DNA of 64,000 nt from Nesterenkonia halotolerans (GCF_014874065.1 NZ_JADBEE010000001.1:558001-622000), one strand, 5' to 3'. Counted from the first letter of the stretch, positions 19,896 through 29,134 are shown. Notes: a model not told the origin generated them from the sequence alone. Made by a program: numbers and translations.

Positions 19896-20953
19896 GATGT
19901 GTAGCCACGCTCCCAGTAGGTGGGGCCGACGGGTTCGGTGAAGTCGCTGCGAGCAACGAGGAAGCCCTCATCGTCCACGGTGATGGGCAGCTGGGGCAGC
20001 GGGCGCCCTGCGGGACCGAAGATCACCTTGAACTGCTGGGCAGCATCGAAGGTGGACTGGTGGCAGGGGCAGAGCAGGTGGTGCGTATGACGCTCATAGA
20101 GCGCCACCGGGCAGCCCACATGCGTGCAGACCTTGGAGCAGGCGATGATGCCCTCGTGGGTCCAGTTCTCGCGTTCGCCGGTGGCCGGGGCGAGCTCATC
20201 GGGCTGCATCCGGATCAGCAGGACCACGGCTTTGGCCTTGGCCGCGAGGCGCTCACCGTGCCCGGAGATCTCTCGGAGGGTCTCGGGCACCACGTGCACC
20301 ACCGACCCGACGGTGAGGTCCGCCGCACGGATGGGAGTGCCGGTGGGGTCGCGCACCAGGCGCACACCCTCCTCCCAGATGGTGTGGCGCATGCGCTCCA
20401 CGCCGAAGTCCTCGGAACGATCAAGGTCGCGCAGCACGAGGACGGCGGGCAGCGGGGCCAGCAGAGCCGCGCCGATGAGCGTGTTGCGCAGCAGCGGTCG
20501 GCGCTTGATCTGGGTCTCGTCCACGATCTCGTTGACGGTTGCGGCAGCCTCGGCGCGCTCTTCTTCCTTGCGCAGGGGCTTGCGGTCCTCGATGACCTCG
20601 TGGTCGGGCATCAGCGCGCGGGCCCACTGGACCACACCGAGCCCGATGCCGAGCATGGCGAAGGCGACGCCAAGACCGAGCAGGGTGTTCTGCAGGCGCA
20701 GCATCTCGAGGTCGCCTGCCGTGACGCCGACGACGAAGTAGCCGACGAAGAACATCACTGTGCCGATGATGGAGATCAGAAAGAGCGCAGAGACCTGACG
20801 CTCGGCGCGCTTGGCCGCCTTCTCATCCACATCTGCCAACCGCGGACGGTGCGGCGGCAGGCCCGGGTTGTCGATGGCGTGGCCACTCGACTTCCCGTCA
20901 CCGGCTCTGATGACGGCGTCCGACTGCGGATCGCCGTTACCGTGCTCGCCCAT
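19892..20953 (-). CDS. qcrA: Cytochrome bc1 complex Rieske iron-sulfur subunit
   Basis: This 353-residue subunit carries the 2Fe-2S cluster. The ligand boxes are CTHVGC (276-281) and CPCH (295-298). Actinobacterial QcrA has three membrane helices; here they fit residues 55-77, 88-110 and 156-174. The charged loop between helices 2 and 3 and the disordered N-terminus are normal for the group. It is coupled to qcrB by overlap and follows qcrC at 60 bases. Confidence 0.97.
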   Translation of the reverse strand: MGEHGNGDPQSDAVIRAGDGKSSGHAIDNPGLPPHRPRLADVDEKAAKRAERQVSALFLISIIGTVMFFVGYFVVGVTAGDLEMLRLQNTLLGLGVAFAMLGIGLGVVQWARALMPDHEVIEDRKPLRKEEERAEAAATVNEIVDETQIKRRPLLRNTLIGAALLAPLPAVLVLRDLDRSEDFGVERMRHTIWEEGVRLVRDPTGTPIRAADLTVGSVVHVVPETLREISGHGERLAAKAKAVVLLIRMQPDELAPATGERENWTHEGIIACSKVCTHVGCPVALYERHTHHLLCPCHQSTFDAAQQFKVIFGPAGRPLPQLPITVDDEGFLVARSDFTEPVGPTYWERGYTS

Positions 20954-21013
20954 ATGGTTCTCGTCCTTTGCTTGAGTATGTACGTTGTGCGTGCGTGCCA
21001 GATGCTGCCGTGA

Positions 21014-21811
21014 TCAGGAGGACCGTGAGGTCAGCCAGACCATGGAGCCGATCAGCAGGACCAGTCCGAGGGTCCAGATGAGCAGACCTTCCGACACAGG
21101 TCCCAGGGAGCCGAGTGCGAAGCCACCGGGCACGCCTTGAGATTCGTTGTTCTTCAGGAACGCGATGATGTCGCGCTTGTCCTCGGGAGGAATGTTCGAG
21201 TCGTTGAACTCCGGCATGTTCTGCGGGCCGGTGACCATCGCCTCGTAGATGTGCACCGACTCCACGCCATCGAGCGATGGCGCGAACTTGCCCTCGGTGA
21301 GCGCGCCGCCGGCGGCGGCCGCGTTGTGGCACATCGCGCAGTTGATGCGGAAGAGCTCGCCGCCGCGGGAGATGTCTCCCTCAGAGGCGTCGAGGTACTC
21401 GTCCTCGGGTACGGCAGGACCGGCACCGAGGGAAGCGACATAGGCCGAGAGCTGCATCGTCTGTTCATCGTTGAACTGCGCGGGCTTCTGCTGCGCCTGC
21501 GGACCCGACATCTGCATCGGCATGCGACCGGTGCTGACCTGGAAGTCGACGGCCGCGGCTCCGGCGCCGACCAGCGAGGGCCCGGCGTCGCTGCCGACGG
21601 CGTTGATGCCGTGGCAGGTGGCGCAGTTGGCCACGAAGAGGCGTTCGCCCTCCTCCACGTCCGAGGCGGTGTAGGCATCGGTAACGTTCGATGCCTGTGC
21701 CTCGTTCACGGAGGTCGCGGCGGCATAGAGCCCTCCCGTGAGCAAGAGGCCCAGGAGGAGCAGTGCCACTGCCGCAAGGGGGTGGCGACGCTGCTGTGAA
21801 AGTGCCTTCAC
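21014..21811 (-). CDS. qcrC: Cytochrome bc1 complex diheme cytochrome c subunit
   Basis: A 265-residue protein with two CxxCH heme sites (CATCH at 63-67 and CAMCH at 158-162), an N-terminal membrane anchor (about 12-32) and a C-terminal anchor (about 238-258). The two hemes pass electrons directly to CtaC of cytochrome aa3, replacing a soluble cytochrome c. Position between ctaE and qcrA is the standard actinobacterial order. Confidence 0.97.
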   Translation of the reverse strand: MKALSQQRRHPLAAVALLLLGLLLTGGLYAAATSVNEAQASNVTDAYTASDVEEGERLFVANCATCHGINAVGSDAGPSLVGAGAAAVDFQVSTGRMPMQMSGPQAQQKPAQFNDEQTMQLSAYVASLGAGPAVPEDEYLDASEGDISRGGELFRINCAMCHNAAAAGGALTEGKFAPSLDGVESVHIYEAMVTGPQNMPEFNDSNIPPEDKRDIIAFLKNNESQGVPGGFALGSLGPVSEGLLIWTLGLVLLIGSMVWLTSRSS

Positions 21812-21869
21812 GTGCCGGTTCCTAACTTCTCGGTGCTATATCAGCTTGTGTGCGTGACGAATGTGGTGC

Positions 21870-22517
21870 TCAGGCGAACATCGGCAACAGGTACACGATG
21901 CCGAAGAGCGCGATCCAGACGACGTCGACGAAGTGCCAGTAGTACGAGATGACGACTGCTGCGTGGGCTTCCCGGTGTGTGAACTTCACGCTGAAGTACG
22001 CACGGGCAATCACGTAGAGGAAGGCGATCAGCCCGCCGACCACGTGCAGTCCGTGGAAGCCCGTGGTGATGTAGAAGGCGGACCCGAAGGAGTTTGAGGA
22101 GACTGTGATCCCGTGGGACACCAGCTCGGCAAACTCGAAGGTCTGACCTGCGATGAAGACGGCTCCCATGAGGAAGGAGAGGATGTACCACTCCACCATG
22201 CCCCAGTGCTGGATCTGGAAGGCTCCGCCGGTGCGGCGAGGCTGGTGCCGCTCGGCGGCGAAGACGCCGAACTGAGCCGTCACCGAGCTCGCGACCAGGA
22301 TCACGGTGATGGTGGTGGCCAGCGGGATCGCGAGCGTTCCACCACCTTCGGCGAACATCTCAGGCTGCGTGGAGCGCAGCGTGAAGTACATGGCGAACAG
22401 GCCGGCGAAGAACATCAGCTCGCTGGTGAGCCAGACCATGGTGCCCACGGACACCATGTTGGGACGGTTCGGCAGCGTTCGCGCCGGAGCGATTGGGGCT
22501 TGGGTTGCAGACGTCAC
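21870..22517 (-). CDS. ctaE: Cytochrome c oxidase subunit III
   Basis: A 215-residue, five-helix subunit III with the HxxHVxxG-type segment ([11 protein letters not shown]) and the [11 protein letters not shown] ending. It stabilises the aa3 oxidase core made from CtaC and CtaD, encoded 4 kb away. The start is GTG at 22517. It heads the ctaE-qcrCAB operon, 58 bases before qcrC, and diverges from trpD. Confidence 0.97.
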   Translation of the reverse strand: MTSATQAPIAPARTLPNRPNMVSVGTMVWLTSELMFFAGLFAMYFTLRSTQPEMFAEGGGTLAIPLATTITVILVASSVTAQFGVFAAERHQPRRTGGAFQIQHWGMVEWYILSFLMGAVFIAGQTFEFAELVSHGITVSSNSFGSAFYITTGFHGLHVVGGLIAFLYVIARAYFSVKFTHREAHAAVVISYYWHFVDVVWIALFGIVYLLPMFA

Positions 22518-22704
22518 GCATTCATTATGTCCTGAAACCTCGGCTGTTTGCGACCGCAGCCGCTTGTGTGGCGCGCTTCAAGATCCTTGTCAGAGGGCGG
22601 ATTCCGCGCCATTCCCAGGATCCGCCAAGGTGGAGTGGACAAAAAATTCGTCAATATTTCTACAGCGTGTCGAAATTGGACGGAGCCAAAGGAGGCTGGG
22701 CCGA
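22518..22704. other. Divergent ctaE/trpD control region
   Basis: This 187-base stretch holds no gene. It contains a 7-bp inverted repeat GGCGGAT (22596-22602) / ATCCGCC (22620-22626) and an A/T-rich tract at 22640-22663, unusual in this GC-rich context. The ctaE promoter probably lies in it, but I could not fix a -10/-35 pair. Confidence 0.5.
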
Positions 22705-22710
22705 TAGTCT
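22705..22710 (+). promoter_or_regulatory. Candidate leaderless promoter of trpD
   Basis: TAGTCT (TANNNT form) is followed by exactly 6 bases and then the trpD GTG. That spacing puts the transcript start on the start codon. The AAAGGAGG at 22688-22695 is 21 bases from the GTG, too far to serve it. Confidence 0.5.
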
Positions 22711-22716
22711 GGCCCT

Positions 22717-23799
22717 GTGAAACCTCCGACATCCGCCGATTCCCACTCCCCCACCCCCGCCCTGCCGGGGAACTGGCCCGAGCTGCTCGAGACGCTTCTG
22801 GCCGGGCAGCATCTGAGCGCGAAGACCTCTGCCTGGGCGATGGACCAGCTGATGAGCGGGGCGCTCAGCGACGGCCAGATCGCCGCCTTCCTGGTGGCGC
22901 TGCGCGCGAAGGGCGAGGTCGCGGAGGAGCTCGTCGGACTGAGCACCACCATGATGGACAAGGCGGTCCCGATGAAGATCGAGGGGCCCACCTTGGACAT
23001 CGTGGGCACCGGGGGCGACATGCTCGGCACGGTGAACATCTCCACCATGTCCTCGCTGACCGCGGTGGGCGCGGGAGCGCGGGTGGTCAAGCATGGCAAT
23101 CGCGGCGCCTCCACCACTGCGGGGGCCGCTGACGTGATCGAAGCGCTCGGCGTGGATCTGAGTCTCAGTCCAGAGAAGGTGGCCCGCGCGGCCGAGGAAG
23201 TGGGCATCACCTTCCTCTTCGCGCAGAGCTTCCACCCTTCGATGCGCCACGTGGGACCGGTGCGGCGCCAGCTGGGCATCAGGACGGTCTTCAACTTCCT
23301 CGGGCCGCTGTCCAACCCCGCCCGCGTCACCGCCCAGGCACTCGGCTGCGCGAGCCCCACGCTGGCTCCGCGGATGGCCGAGGTCCTTGCGGTCCGTGGG
23401 ACTCGAGGCCTCGTGTTCCGCGGACAGGACGGACGGGACAAGATCACCACCTCGGCCGCCACCGACCTGTGGGAGGTGCGAGAGGGCGAGGTCTCCCACA
23501 CCGTGCTCAGCCCGGAAGACGTGGGCCTGCCCCGGGTGGCCGTGGAAGACCTGCGGGGCGGAAGCGGCGCCGAGAACGCGCAGATCGTGCGGCGGCTGCT
23601 CTCCGGGGAACCTGGGCCGGTGCGCGACGCCGTCGTCCTCAACGCAGCGGCCGGACTGACCAGCCTTGCCGAGCATGCCGAGGGTGATCTGCTGGAGCGG
23701 CTTCGGGCGAACATGGTCCTTGCTGAGGAGTCCATCGACACCGGTGCCGCCGCCGACGTGCTGCGCCGCTGGGTGGAGTTCAGCCGGTCTGCGAGCTGA
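22717..23799 (+). CDS. trpD: Anthranilate phosphoribosyltransferase
   Basis: Transfers the phosphoribosyl group of PRPP to anthranilate in tryptophan synthesis. The 360-residue protein has the PRPP loop GTGGD within DIVGTGGDMLGT, the KHGNRGAS motif, and FHPSMRHVGPVRRQLGIRT. The rest of the trp pathway is absent; trpD standing alone and divergent to ctaE-qcrCAB is also seen in mycobacteria. Its last 20 bases overlap the end of the converging def gene. Confidence 0.97.
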   Translation: MKPPTSADSHSPTPALPGNWPELLETLLAGQHLSAKTSAWAMDQLMSGALSDGQIAAFLVALRAKGEVAEELVGLSTTMMDKAVPMKIEGPTLDIVGTGGDMLGTVNISTMSSLTAVGAGARVVKHGNRGASTTAGAADVIEALGVDLSLSPEKVARAAEEVGITFLFAQSFHPSMRHVGPVRRQLGIRTVFNFLGPLSNPARVTAQALGCASPTLAPRMAEVLAVRGTRGLVFRGQDGRDKITTSAATDLWEVREGEVSHTVLSPEDVGLPRVAVEDLRGGSGAENAQIVRRLLSGEPGPVRDAVVLNAAAGLTSLAEHAEGDLLERLRANMVLAEESIDTGAAADVLRRWVEFSRSAS

Positions 23800-24403
23800 G
23801 CCCCGACTCTGAGGCCTCTTCGGGCTCGTCGTGGCCGAAGGGATCGGGATCCACTCCTGGCAGCCAGCTCAGTCCGGGTTCGTTCCATCCCTCGCGCTTC
23901 ATCGCCTTCTTCCATCTCCTGGCCCACTTGGCATCGAGCCGGTTGACGTAGAGATAGCCGTCGAGGTGGTCGTACTCGTGCTGGAGGATGCGGGCGAACC
24001 ATCCGGTGGCCTCGAAGCTGAGCACCTCGCCCTGCAGGTCGAGACCCGTGATCTCCACGTGTTCGCTGCGCTTGAGCGGATAGCTGTAGCCCGGCGCTGA
24101 GAGGCAGCCCTCAGCTTCCTCATCACGGTCCGGGGCTTCCTTGGAGATCTTCCCGATGATCCGCAGGCGCGGATTGATGATGACGCCTCTGCTGGGCTGG
24201 TCGCCGGAGTCCGGGTACGCGTAGGTGAAGATGCGCAGCCCCACACCGATCTGGGGTGCCGCCAGTCCGACGCCGTGGGCCGCCTCTTGGGTCTCGAACA
24301 TGTCTGCGACGAGTTCACGGATGGAATCGTCGATGGTCTCCACGTCGTCCGCGCGCCGGTGGAGCACTGGTTCGCCGTGGATGGTGATGGGGCGGATCGT
24401 CAT
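23780..24403 (-). CDS. def: Peptide deformylase
   Basis: Removes the formyl group from nascent proteins. The three metal-site motifs are present: GVGLAAPQIG, EGCLSAPG (metal Cys) and QHEYDHLDG (two metal His and the catalytic Glu). I start it at ATG 24403 (207 residues, MTIRPITIHG), since the nine extra upstream codons of the open frame are not family-like. An acidic C-terminal tail of about 30 residues overlaps trpD on the opposite strand. Confidence 0.95.
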   Translation of the reverse strand: MTIRPITIHGEPVLHRRADDVETIDDSIRELVADMFETQEAAHGVGLAAPQIGVGLRIFTYAYPDSGDQPSRGVIINPRLRIIGKISKEAPDRDEEAEGCLSAPGYSYPLKRSEHVEITGLDLQGEVLSFEATGWFARILQHEYDHLDGYLYVNRLDAKWARRWKKAMKREGWNEPGLSWLPGVDPDPFGHDEPEEASESGLSSQTG

Positions 24404-24444
24404 AGCCCGAATTCTACTGGCCCGAGTCACCGCCTCGGCACGAA

Positions 24445-24480
24445 GAAGCCCGCTGTGAGCTGATGCTCACAGCGGGCTTC
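24445..24480 (-). terminator. Terminator after ctaF
   Basis: A perfect 16-bp stem (24445-24460 with 24465-24480) with loop tgat. It lies 52 bases beyond the ctaF stop and upstream of def, so it ends the ctaC-ctaD-ctaF transcript. Confidence 0.93.
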
Positions 24481-24532
24481 TCATCATCGGGGGTGTCCCC
24501 CGGGGTCGTCTCTGTTCTGCGAACGAGGTCGA

Positions 24533-24934
24533 TCAGTGGGCGTAGCGCTTGCGGTTGAACTCCAGCACCCATCCGGTGATGAAGAACAGTCCGGGGATCA
24601 GCGCGATGAAGAAGACCCACCAGTCGATCGCGAGACCGAAGAAGGCGAACGCGGCGGAGAAGCCGAGACCGATCGGCCACCAGCTCCACGGGGAGAACTC
24701 CCCGTAGTTGCCCGCCATCTGCTCGATCTCGCCCTCGGGGTTGTCGCTGTCGAGCACTTCGCTGTTCTTGGCCACCATGCGCAGGTAGAACCAGAGCATG
24801 AGCGCCATGCCGGAGGTCAGAAGCAGCAGCGGGAATCCGGCGAGATCCTCGAATCCACTCCAGAATCCGTAGATGAAGGCCACGATCAGGGCGAATACGC
24901 CGAGCGCGCCGAAGAGCCTGATATTGGTCTTCAT
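24533..24934 (-). CDS. ctaF: Cytochrome c oxidase subunit IV (actinobacterial type)
   Basis: A 133-residue small membrane subunit with four hydrophobic segments (about 7-25, 33-52, 85-105 and 108-128), matching the actinobacterial CtaF family. It overlaps the ctaD stop by one base and closes the ctaC-ctaD-ctaF operon. Confidence 0.94.
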   Translation of the reverse strand: MKTNIRLFGALGVFALIVAFIYGFWSGFEDLAGFPLLLLTSGMALMLWFYLRMVAKNSEVLDSDNPEGEIEQMAGNYGEFSPWSWWPIGLGFSAAFAFFGLAIDWWVFFIALIPGLFFITGWVLEFNRKRYAH

Positions 24935-26658
24935 CAGACACCTGCCTTATCCGACTGATCTGCTGGTCCGAAGATCTTGGCCGCCGGAGATTCAGCGGTG
25001 TGACGATCGGCGAGCTCAGGGTGGTGGAGGTCGAGCGCGGGACGCTCGGACCGGATCCGGGGAAGCGAGTAGAAGTTGTGCCGCGGCGGGGGGCAGGAGG
25101 TTGCCCATTCGAGCGATCCGCCGAAGCCCCAGGGGTCATCCACGAGGACCTTCTTGCCCTTGCGCGAGGTGATCCACACGTTCCAGAAGAAGGGAATCAG
25201 CGAGGCGCCCAGCAGCATGGAGAAGATCGTGGAGAACTGGTTCATCGCGGTGAACCCGTCTTCGACCATGTAGTCGGCGTAGCGCCGCGGCATGCCCATG
25301 ACGCCGAGCCAGTGCTGGATCATGAAGGTGCCGTGGAAGCCGATGAACAGCATCCAGAAGTTGATCTTGCCCAGACGCTCGTTGAGCATCTTGCCGGTCC
25401 ACTTGGGCCACCAGAAATAGAATCCGGCGAACATCGCGAACACCACGGTGCCGAAGACCACGTAGTGGAAGTGCGCCACCACGAAGTAGGTGTCGGAGAG
25501 GTGGAAGTCCAGCGGCGGCACCGCGAGGATGATGCCGGTGAGTCCACCGAAGAGGAAGGTCACCAGGAAGCCGAGGCTCCAGAGCATCGGCGTCTCGAAG
25601 GTCAGAGACCCTCGCCAGAGCGTGCCGATCCAGTTGAAGAACTTCACGCCGGTGGGCACCGCGATCAGCATGGTCATCAGCGCGAAGAACGGCAGCATGA
25701 CCGCGCCGGTCACATACATGTGGTGCGCCCAGACGGTCACCGAGAGCGCGGCGATGGCGATCGTGGCGTAGACCAGACCCTTGTACCCGAAGATCGGCTT
25801 GCGGCTGAAGACCGGGAGGATCTCGGAGACGATGCCGAAGAACGGCAGCGCGATGATGTAGACCTCGGGGTGGCCGAAGAACCAGAACAGGTGCTGCCAG
25901 AGCACGGCACCGCCGGCCTCTGGATCGAAGATGTGTCCGCCGAAGCGGCGGTCGAGTCCGAGGCCGAAGAGTGCAGCTGCCAGCGGCGGGAAGGCCATCA
26001 GCACCAGGATCGAGGTGATCAGGGTGTTCCAGACGAAGATCGGCATCCGCCACATGGTCATGCCCGGCGCACGCATGCACAGGATGGTGGTGATGAAGTT
26101 GACGCCACCCATGATCGTGCCGAAGCCGGTCAGCGCCAGGCCGAAGACCCAGAGGTCACCGCCTACACCAGGCGAATAGGTGGTGTCGGAGAGCGGGGCG
26201 TAGGCGAACCAGCCGAAGGATGCAGCGCCCTGGGGGGTCAGGAACCCTGCCATGGCGACCAGCGCGCCGAACAGGAAGAACCAGAAGGCCAGCGCGTTCA
26301 AGCGGGGGAAGGCCACGTCCGGGGCGCCGATCTGCAGCGGCATGATCGCGTTGGCGAAGCCTGCGAAGAGCGGAGTCGCGAACAGCAGCAGCATCACCGT
26401 GCCGTGCATGGTGAAGAGCTGGTTGTACTGCTCCTTGGTCTGCAGCAGCTGCATGCCGGGCTCGAAGAGCTCGGCGCGGATCAGCAGCGCCATCACGCCG
26501 CCGACGCAGAAGAAGATGAACGAGGAGATCAGGTACATGTACCCGATGACCTTGTGGTCGGTCGTCGTCAACCAGTTGACGACGATCTTCCCCTTGGAGC
26601 GGGGGACGACGCGCGAGACGTCGCGTGCATCATCTGCACTGTATTCGAGGGTCGCCAC
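24934..26658 (-). CDS. ctaD: Cytochrome c oxidase subunit I
   Basis: The catalytic subunit of aa3 oxidase holds heme a, heme a3 and CuB. The 574-residue, 12-helix protein includes [10 protein letters not shown] with the His-Tyr of the CuB site, WAHHMYVTG with the two other CuB histidines, and [11 protein letters not shown] with the heme ligands. The GTG start is two bases after the ctaC stop. It reduces oxygen and pumps protons, with electrons delivered by QcrC through CtaC. Confidence 0.98.
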   Translation of the reverse strand: MATLEYSADDARDVSRVVPRSKGKIVVNWLTTTDHKVIGYMYLISSFIFFCVGGVMALLIRAELFEPGMQLLQTKEQYNQLFTMHGTVMLLLFATPLFAGFANAIMPLQIGAPDVAFPRLNALAFWFFLFGALVAMAGFLTPQGAASFGWFAYAPLSDTTYSPGVGGDLWVFGLALTGFGTIMGGVNFITTILCMRAPGMTMWRMPIFVWNTLITSILVLMAFPPLAAALFGLGLDRRFGGHIFDPEAGGAVLWQHLFWFFGHPEVYIIALPFFGIVSEILPVFSRKPIFGYKGLVYATIAIAALSVTVWAHHMYVTGAVMLPFFALMTMLIAVPTGVKFFNWIGTLWRGSLTFETPMLWSLGFLVTFLFGGLTGIILAVPPLDFHLSDTYFVVAHFHYVVFGTVVFAMFAGFYFWWPKWTGKMLNERLGKINFWMLFIGFHGTFMIQHWLGVMGMPRRYADYMVEDGFTAMNQFSTIFSMLLGASLIPFFWNVWITSRKGKKVLVDDPWGFGGSLEWATSCPPPRHNFYSLPRIRSERPALDLHHPELADRHTAESPAAKIFGPADQSDKAGV

Positions 26659-26660
26659 TG

Positions 26661-27536
26661 TCAGTCGTCCCCTTCAGTCACGGCCACATTTTCGGCCAGG
26701 TTTGGATTGCGGTCATACTCATCGCCGAGCTTGCCCTCGGGGAGAGTCTCGAGGTAGTCACGGAACTCTTCATCCGATACGACCTCCACGTTGAAGAGCA
26801 TCTCCGAGTGGTATTCGCCGCAGAGCTCCGCGCACTTGCCGTCGAAGCTGCCGAGCTCCTGCGGTGTCAGGTGAATGGTGTTCGTGCGGCCGGGGATCAT
26901 GTCCCGCTTCTGCAGGAAGGCCGGGATCCAGAACGAGTGGATGACGTCACGGGCGTTCAGCTCGAAGGTGACGGGCTCGTCCACCGGGAGGTAGAGCGTC
27001 GGCAGGTCATCGCGGACACCTTCCTCACCGGTGAGGTTGGCCTGCACGCCGGCGAAGTAGCGCTCTTCGCCCTCGTAGTTGTAGTTGAAGTCCCAGGCCC
27101 ACTGCTTGCCGCGGACATCGATCACCAGATCCGGGTCCTCGTTGGGGTCATCGACCGAACGCTGGACCTGATCGGTGTAGAAGAACAGCACACCCACCAT
27201 GACCAAGGGGACGATGGTGTACATGATCTCCAGCGGGATGTTGTACGCCAGCTGGCGGGGGTATCCGGTCTCACCCTTGCGCCGACGGTAGGCGATCATG
27301 CACCAGAGCATCAGGCCCCAGGTGATCAGCCCCACGATGAGCGCCGCGATCCAGGAGTTGACCCATAGATCGGTCAGTTCAGCAGTGTTGCTGGTGGTGT
27401 CTCGGCTGCCCGGAAGCCACCCGCGTGCCGCGGGGTTGTCTCCGGAGCAGGCGCTGAGCACCAGTGCCGCCGCGCTGGCCAGTGCAACTGTCTTGACTGC
27501 ACGGCCTCGGCTGCCGGTTCGTTTATGCGAACTCAC
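26661..27536 (-). CDS. ctaC: Cytochrome c oxidase subunit II (lipoprotein)
   Basis: Carries the CuA centre that accepts electrons from QcrC. I start it at GTG 27536 (291 residues), because AGGAAGGG lies 7 bases upstream and a lipoprotein signal follows at once ([14 protein letters not shown], lipid Cys30). A longer open frame lacks both. Two membrane helices lie at about 57-80 and 102-120. CuA ligands are His200, Cys235, Cys239, His243 and Met246 ([12 protein letters not shown]). Confidence 0.97.
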   Translation of the reverse strand: MSSHKRTGSRGRAVKTVALASAAALVLSACSGDNPAARGWLPGSRDTTSNTAELTDLWVNSWIAALIVGLITWGLMLWCMIAYRRRKGETGYPRQLAYNIPLEIMYTIVPLVMVGVLFFYTDQVQRSVDDPNEDPDLVIDVRGKQWAWDFNYNYEGEERYFAGVQANLTGEEGVRDDLPTLYLPVDEPVTFELNARDVIHSFWIPAFLQKRDMIPGRTNTIHLTPQELGSFDGKCAELCGEYHSEMLFNVEVVSDEEFRDYLETLPEGKLGDEYDRNPNLAENVAVTEGDD

Positions 27537-27734
27537 AGACGGCCCTTCCTCTATCTCGGTGTGCGAATGTTGCGTCCTCCGGCGTGACGTCGACCGCGCT
27601 GAACGCAGACTCCAGACCCCCATAGACGCTTCGCGCTCAAGACTACTACGTCCTGTAGAGGACCGGGAGGACGGACACCCGCCGCGGGAGCATCTGATCT
27701 GCCCATTTCCGCTCAGCGACCCGTCCCCTGACAT
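27537..27734 (-). other. ctaC upstream region
   Basis: About 200 bases with no convincing gene. It must hold the ctaC promoter. The only local structure I saw is a CTAC-N8-GTAG inverted repeat near 27645-27660. No clear -35/-10 pair could be assigned. Confidence 0.4.
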
Positions 27735-27787
27735 GACAAAACTCCGCTTCTACCCGGTGTAGAAAACCGGTGAAGCGGAGTCTTGTC
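27735..27787. terminator. Long hairpin upstream of ctaC, second of a pair
   Basis: The outer arms are GACAA/TTGTC, one mismatch, then a perfect 10-bp ACTCCGCTTC/GAAGCGGAGT, then an inner CCGGT/ACCGG. On the minus strand the 3' arm ends in GTTTTGTC. It lies 93 bases after the Fe-S carrier gene. Confidence 0.8.
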
Positions 27788-27795
27788 GGTGCAGC

Positions 27796-27828
27796 GGCGA
27801 CATCCGTATCAGCGACGGATATGTCGCC
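27796..27828. terminator. Terminator after the Fe-S carrier gene, first of a pair
   Basis: GGCGACAT-CCGT pairs with ACGG-AT-ATGTCGCC (8 + 4 bp with a 2-base bulge) around a 7-base loop. It starts 52 bases past the stop and is followed closely by a second hairpin. Confidence 0.75.
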
Positions 27829-27879
27829 TATGTGACGCGGCACCCCCTCCGGCGGGCCGGAGCGAGGCCGCCTGAGACG

Positions 27880-28296
27880 TCAGTGGAAGGAGTCACCGCA
27901 GGCGCAGGAACCGCCGGCATTCGGGTTGTCGATGGTGAAGCCCTGCTTCGAGATGGAGTCCTCGAAGTCGATGGTGGCGCCCTCAAGGTAAGGAACGCTC
28001 ATCTTGTCCACGACGACCTCCACCCCGCTGAAGGCACGCAGTGCGTCGCCGTCGAGGACGCGCTCGTCGAAGTAGAGCTGGTAGATCAGACCCGAGCATC
28101 CGCCGGGCTGGACTGCCACGCGCAGGCGAAGATCCTCGCGACCCTCCTGCTGGAGCAGCGACGAGACCTTCTGCGCCGCGGTCTCGCTCAGCTCAACCTG
28201 GTGAGTCTTGAAGCCGTCCACAGTGGATCCGGAGATCTCAGTTGCGGCGGTCTCCCCCGCCGTCGTGGCGGTGGTGTCTTCGGTGGTGGTGCTCAT
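27880..28296 (-). CDS. erpA: A-type iron-sulfur cluster carrier (HesB/IscA family)
   Basis: Delivers Fe-S clusters to target enzymes. The 138-residue protein has the three conserved cysteines, GGCSGLIY and the CxC in GGSCACGDSF at the C-terminus. I start it at ATG 28296 because GAGAGG (28305-28310) lies 8 bases upstream; a GTG four codons earlier overlaps that site. The N-terminal 20 residues are a Thr-rich stretch. It lies upstream of ctaC and may serve the Rieske cluster, but that is inference. The erpA name is by family only. Confidence 0.9.
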   Translation of the reverse strand: MSTTTEDTTATTAGETAATEISGSTVDGFKTHQVELSETAAQKVSSLLQQEGREDLRLRVAVQPGGCSGLIYQLYFDERVLDGDALRAFSGVEVVVDKMSVPYLEGATIDFEDSISKQGFTIDNPNAGGSCACGDSFH

Positions 28297-28415
28297 GGCA
28301 TACACCTCTCTCGTTGTAGCGGCAGACCTGTATCTCTACGGTAGCAACGTGCAGCCCCGCAGGGTTCATTCCCGTGCCCGGGAATCGTTGCCCAGATCTG
28401 TCCTATTATTCCCGC

Positions 28416-28421
28416 TACACT
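28416..28421 (+). promoter_or_regulatory. Candidate leaderless promoter of the DUF3043 gene
   Basis: TACACT (TANNNT) is followed by exactly six bases and then GTG 28428. A second A/T-rich TATTAT lies at 28404-28409. Confidence 0.45.
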
Positions 28422-28427
28422 GGAGCG

Positions 28428-29036
28428 GTGCTAGGACGTAAGAAAAATACCGCTGATCAGATCGCCGAGGCCGAGGCAGCTCGAGCCCGCGAGGACGCCT
28501 CCACCACCAGGCGCCAGCCTGAGAAGAAGGGCGTGCCCACCCCCAAGCGCAGCGAACAGGTGGCAGCACGACGCCGTCCCCTCGTGCAGAACGATCGCAA
28601 GCTCGCACGCGCCGCGCAGCGCCAGCAGATGGCGGACCAGCGCGTGAAGATGCGTCGGGCGATGGAGACGGGCGAGGAGAAGTACCTTCCCCCGCGCGAC
28701 CGCGGTCCGCAGCGTCGGTTCGTCCGTGACTACGTCGACGCCCGCTTCGGCATCGGCGAGTGGATGCTGATCCTGGTGCTGGTGTTCCTTTTCGCCTCAT
28801 TCGTGATGAACGAGCAGATGCGCATCGTCGTCAGCCAGATCCTGTGGCTCTTCGTCCTCGCCGTCATCGTCGAAGCCTGGTGGGTCGGCCGCACCGTGCG
28901 CAAGAAGCTCGACGCGAAGTTCGGGTCCGACAATCGGGAACGTGGGATCCGCTTCTACGCCGCCATGCGCGCGCTGCAGATCCGCCGGCTGCGCCTGCCC
29001 AAGCCGCTCGTCGCCCGCGGGCAGTTCCCCTCCTAG
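28428..29036 (+). CDS. DUF3043 membrane protein
   Basis: A 202-residue protein. The N-terminal half is highly charged and basic (RKKNTADQ, PTPKRSEQVAARR, RAMETGEEKYLPPRDRGPQRR), followed by two membrane segments at about residues 108-126 and 132-150, and a basic C-terminus. This is the layout of the actinobacterial DUF3043 family, commonly found beside the iron-sulfur carrier and cta genes. Function is unknown. GTG 28428 was chosen over an upstream ATG because it begins the conserved LGRKK motif. Confidence 0.88.
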   Translation: MLGRKKNTADQIAEAEAARAREDASTTRRQPEKKGVPTPKRSEQVAARRRPLVQNDRKLARAAQRQQMADQRVKMRRAMETGEEKYLPPRDRGPQRRFVRDYVDARFGIGEWMLILVLVFLFASFVMNEQMRIVVSQILWLFVLAVIVEAWWVGRTVRKKLDAKFGSDNRERGIRFYAAMRALQIRRLRLPKPLVARGQFPS

Positions 29037-29065
29037 GGGGTTCCGACGCTGCGCGGCTCCCACAT

Positions 29066-29134
29066 CAGCCGCTTCGCAGCAGTGGGCTCAGCCGCGTCGC
29101 AGCAGTGGGCTCAGCCGCTTCGCAGCAGTGAGGC
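29066..29134. repeat. Three 23-bp tandem repeats at the 3' end of pyrD
   Basis: Units start at 29066, 29089 and 29112. Copies 1 and 2 differ at one base; copy 3 differs slightly at its end. Copy 3 contains the last pyrD codons, so copies 1 and 2 look like duplications of the gene end placed just beyond the stop, in the gap between converging genes. Confidence 0.9.

Noticed and set aside
25000..26757. A 585-codon plus-strand open frame opposite ctaD
   Set aside because: It is rich in Arg, His, Gly and Glu with no family motif. It is a GC-driven antisense shadow of ctaD, which has all heme and CuB ligands.
29066..29134. Possible CRISPR array
   Set aside because: The repeats are directly tandem without spacers, only three units, and derived from the pyrD end.
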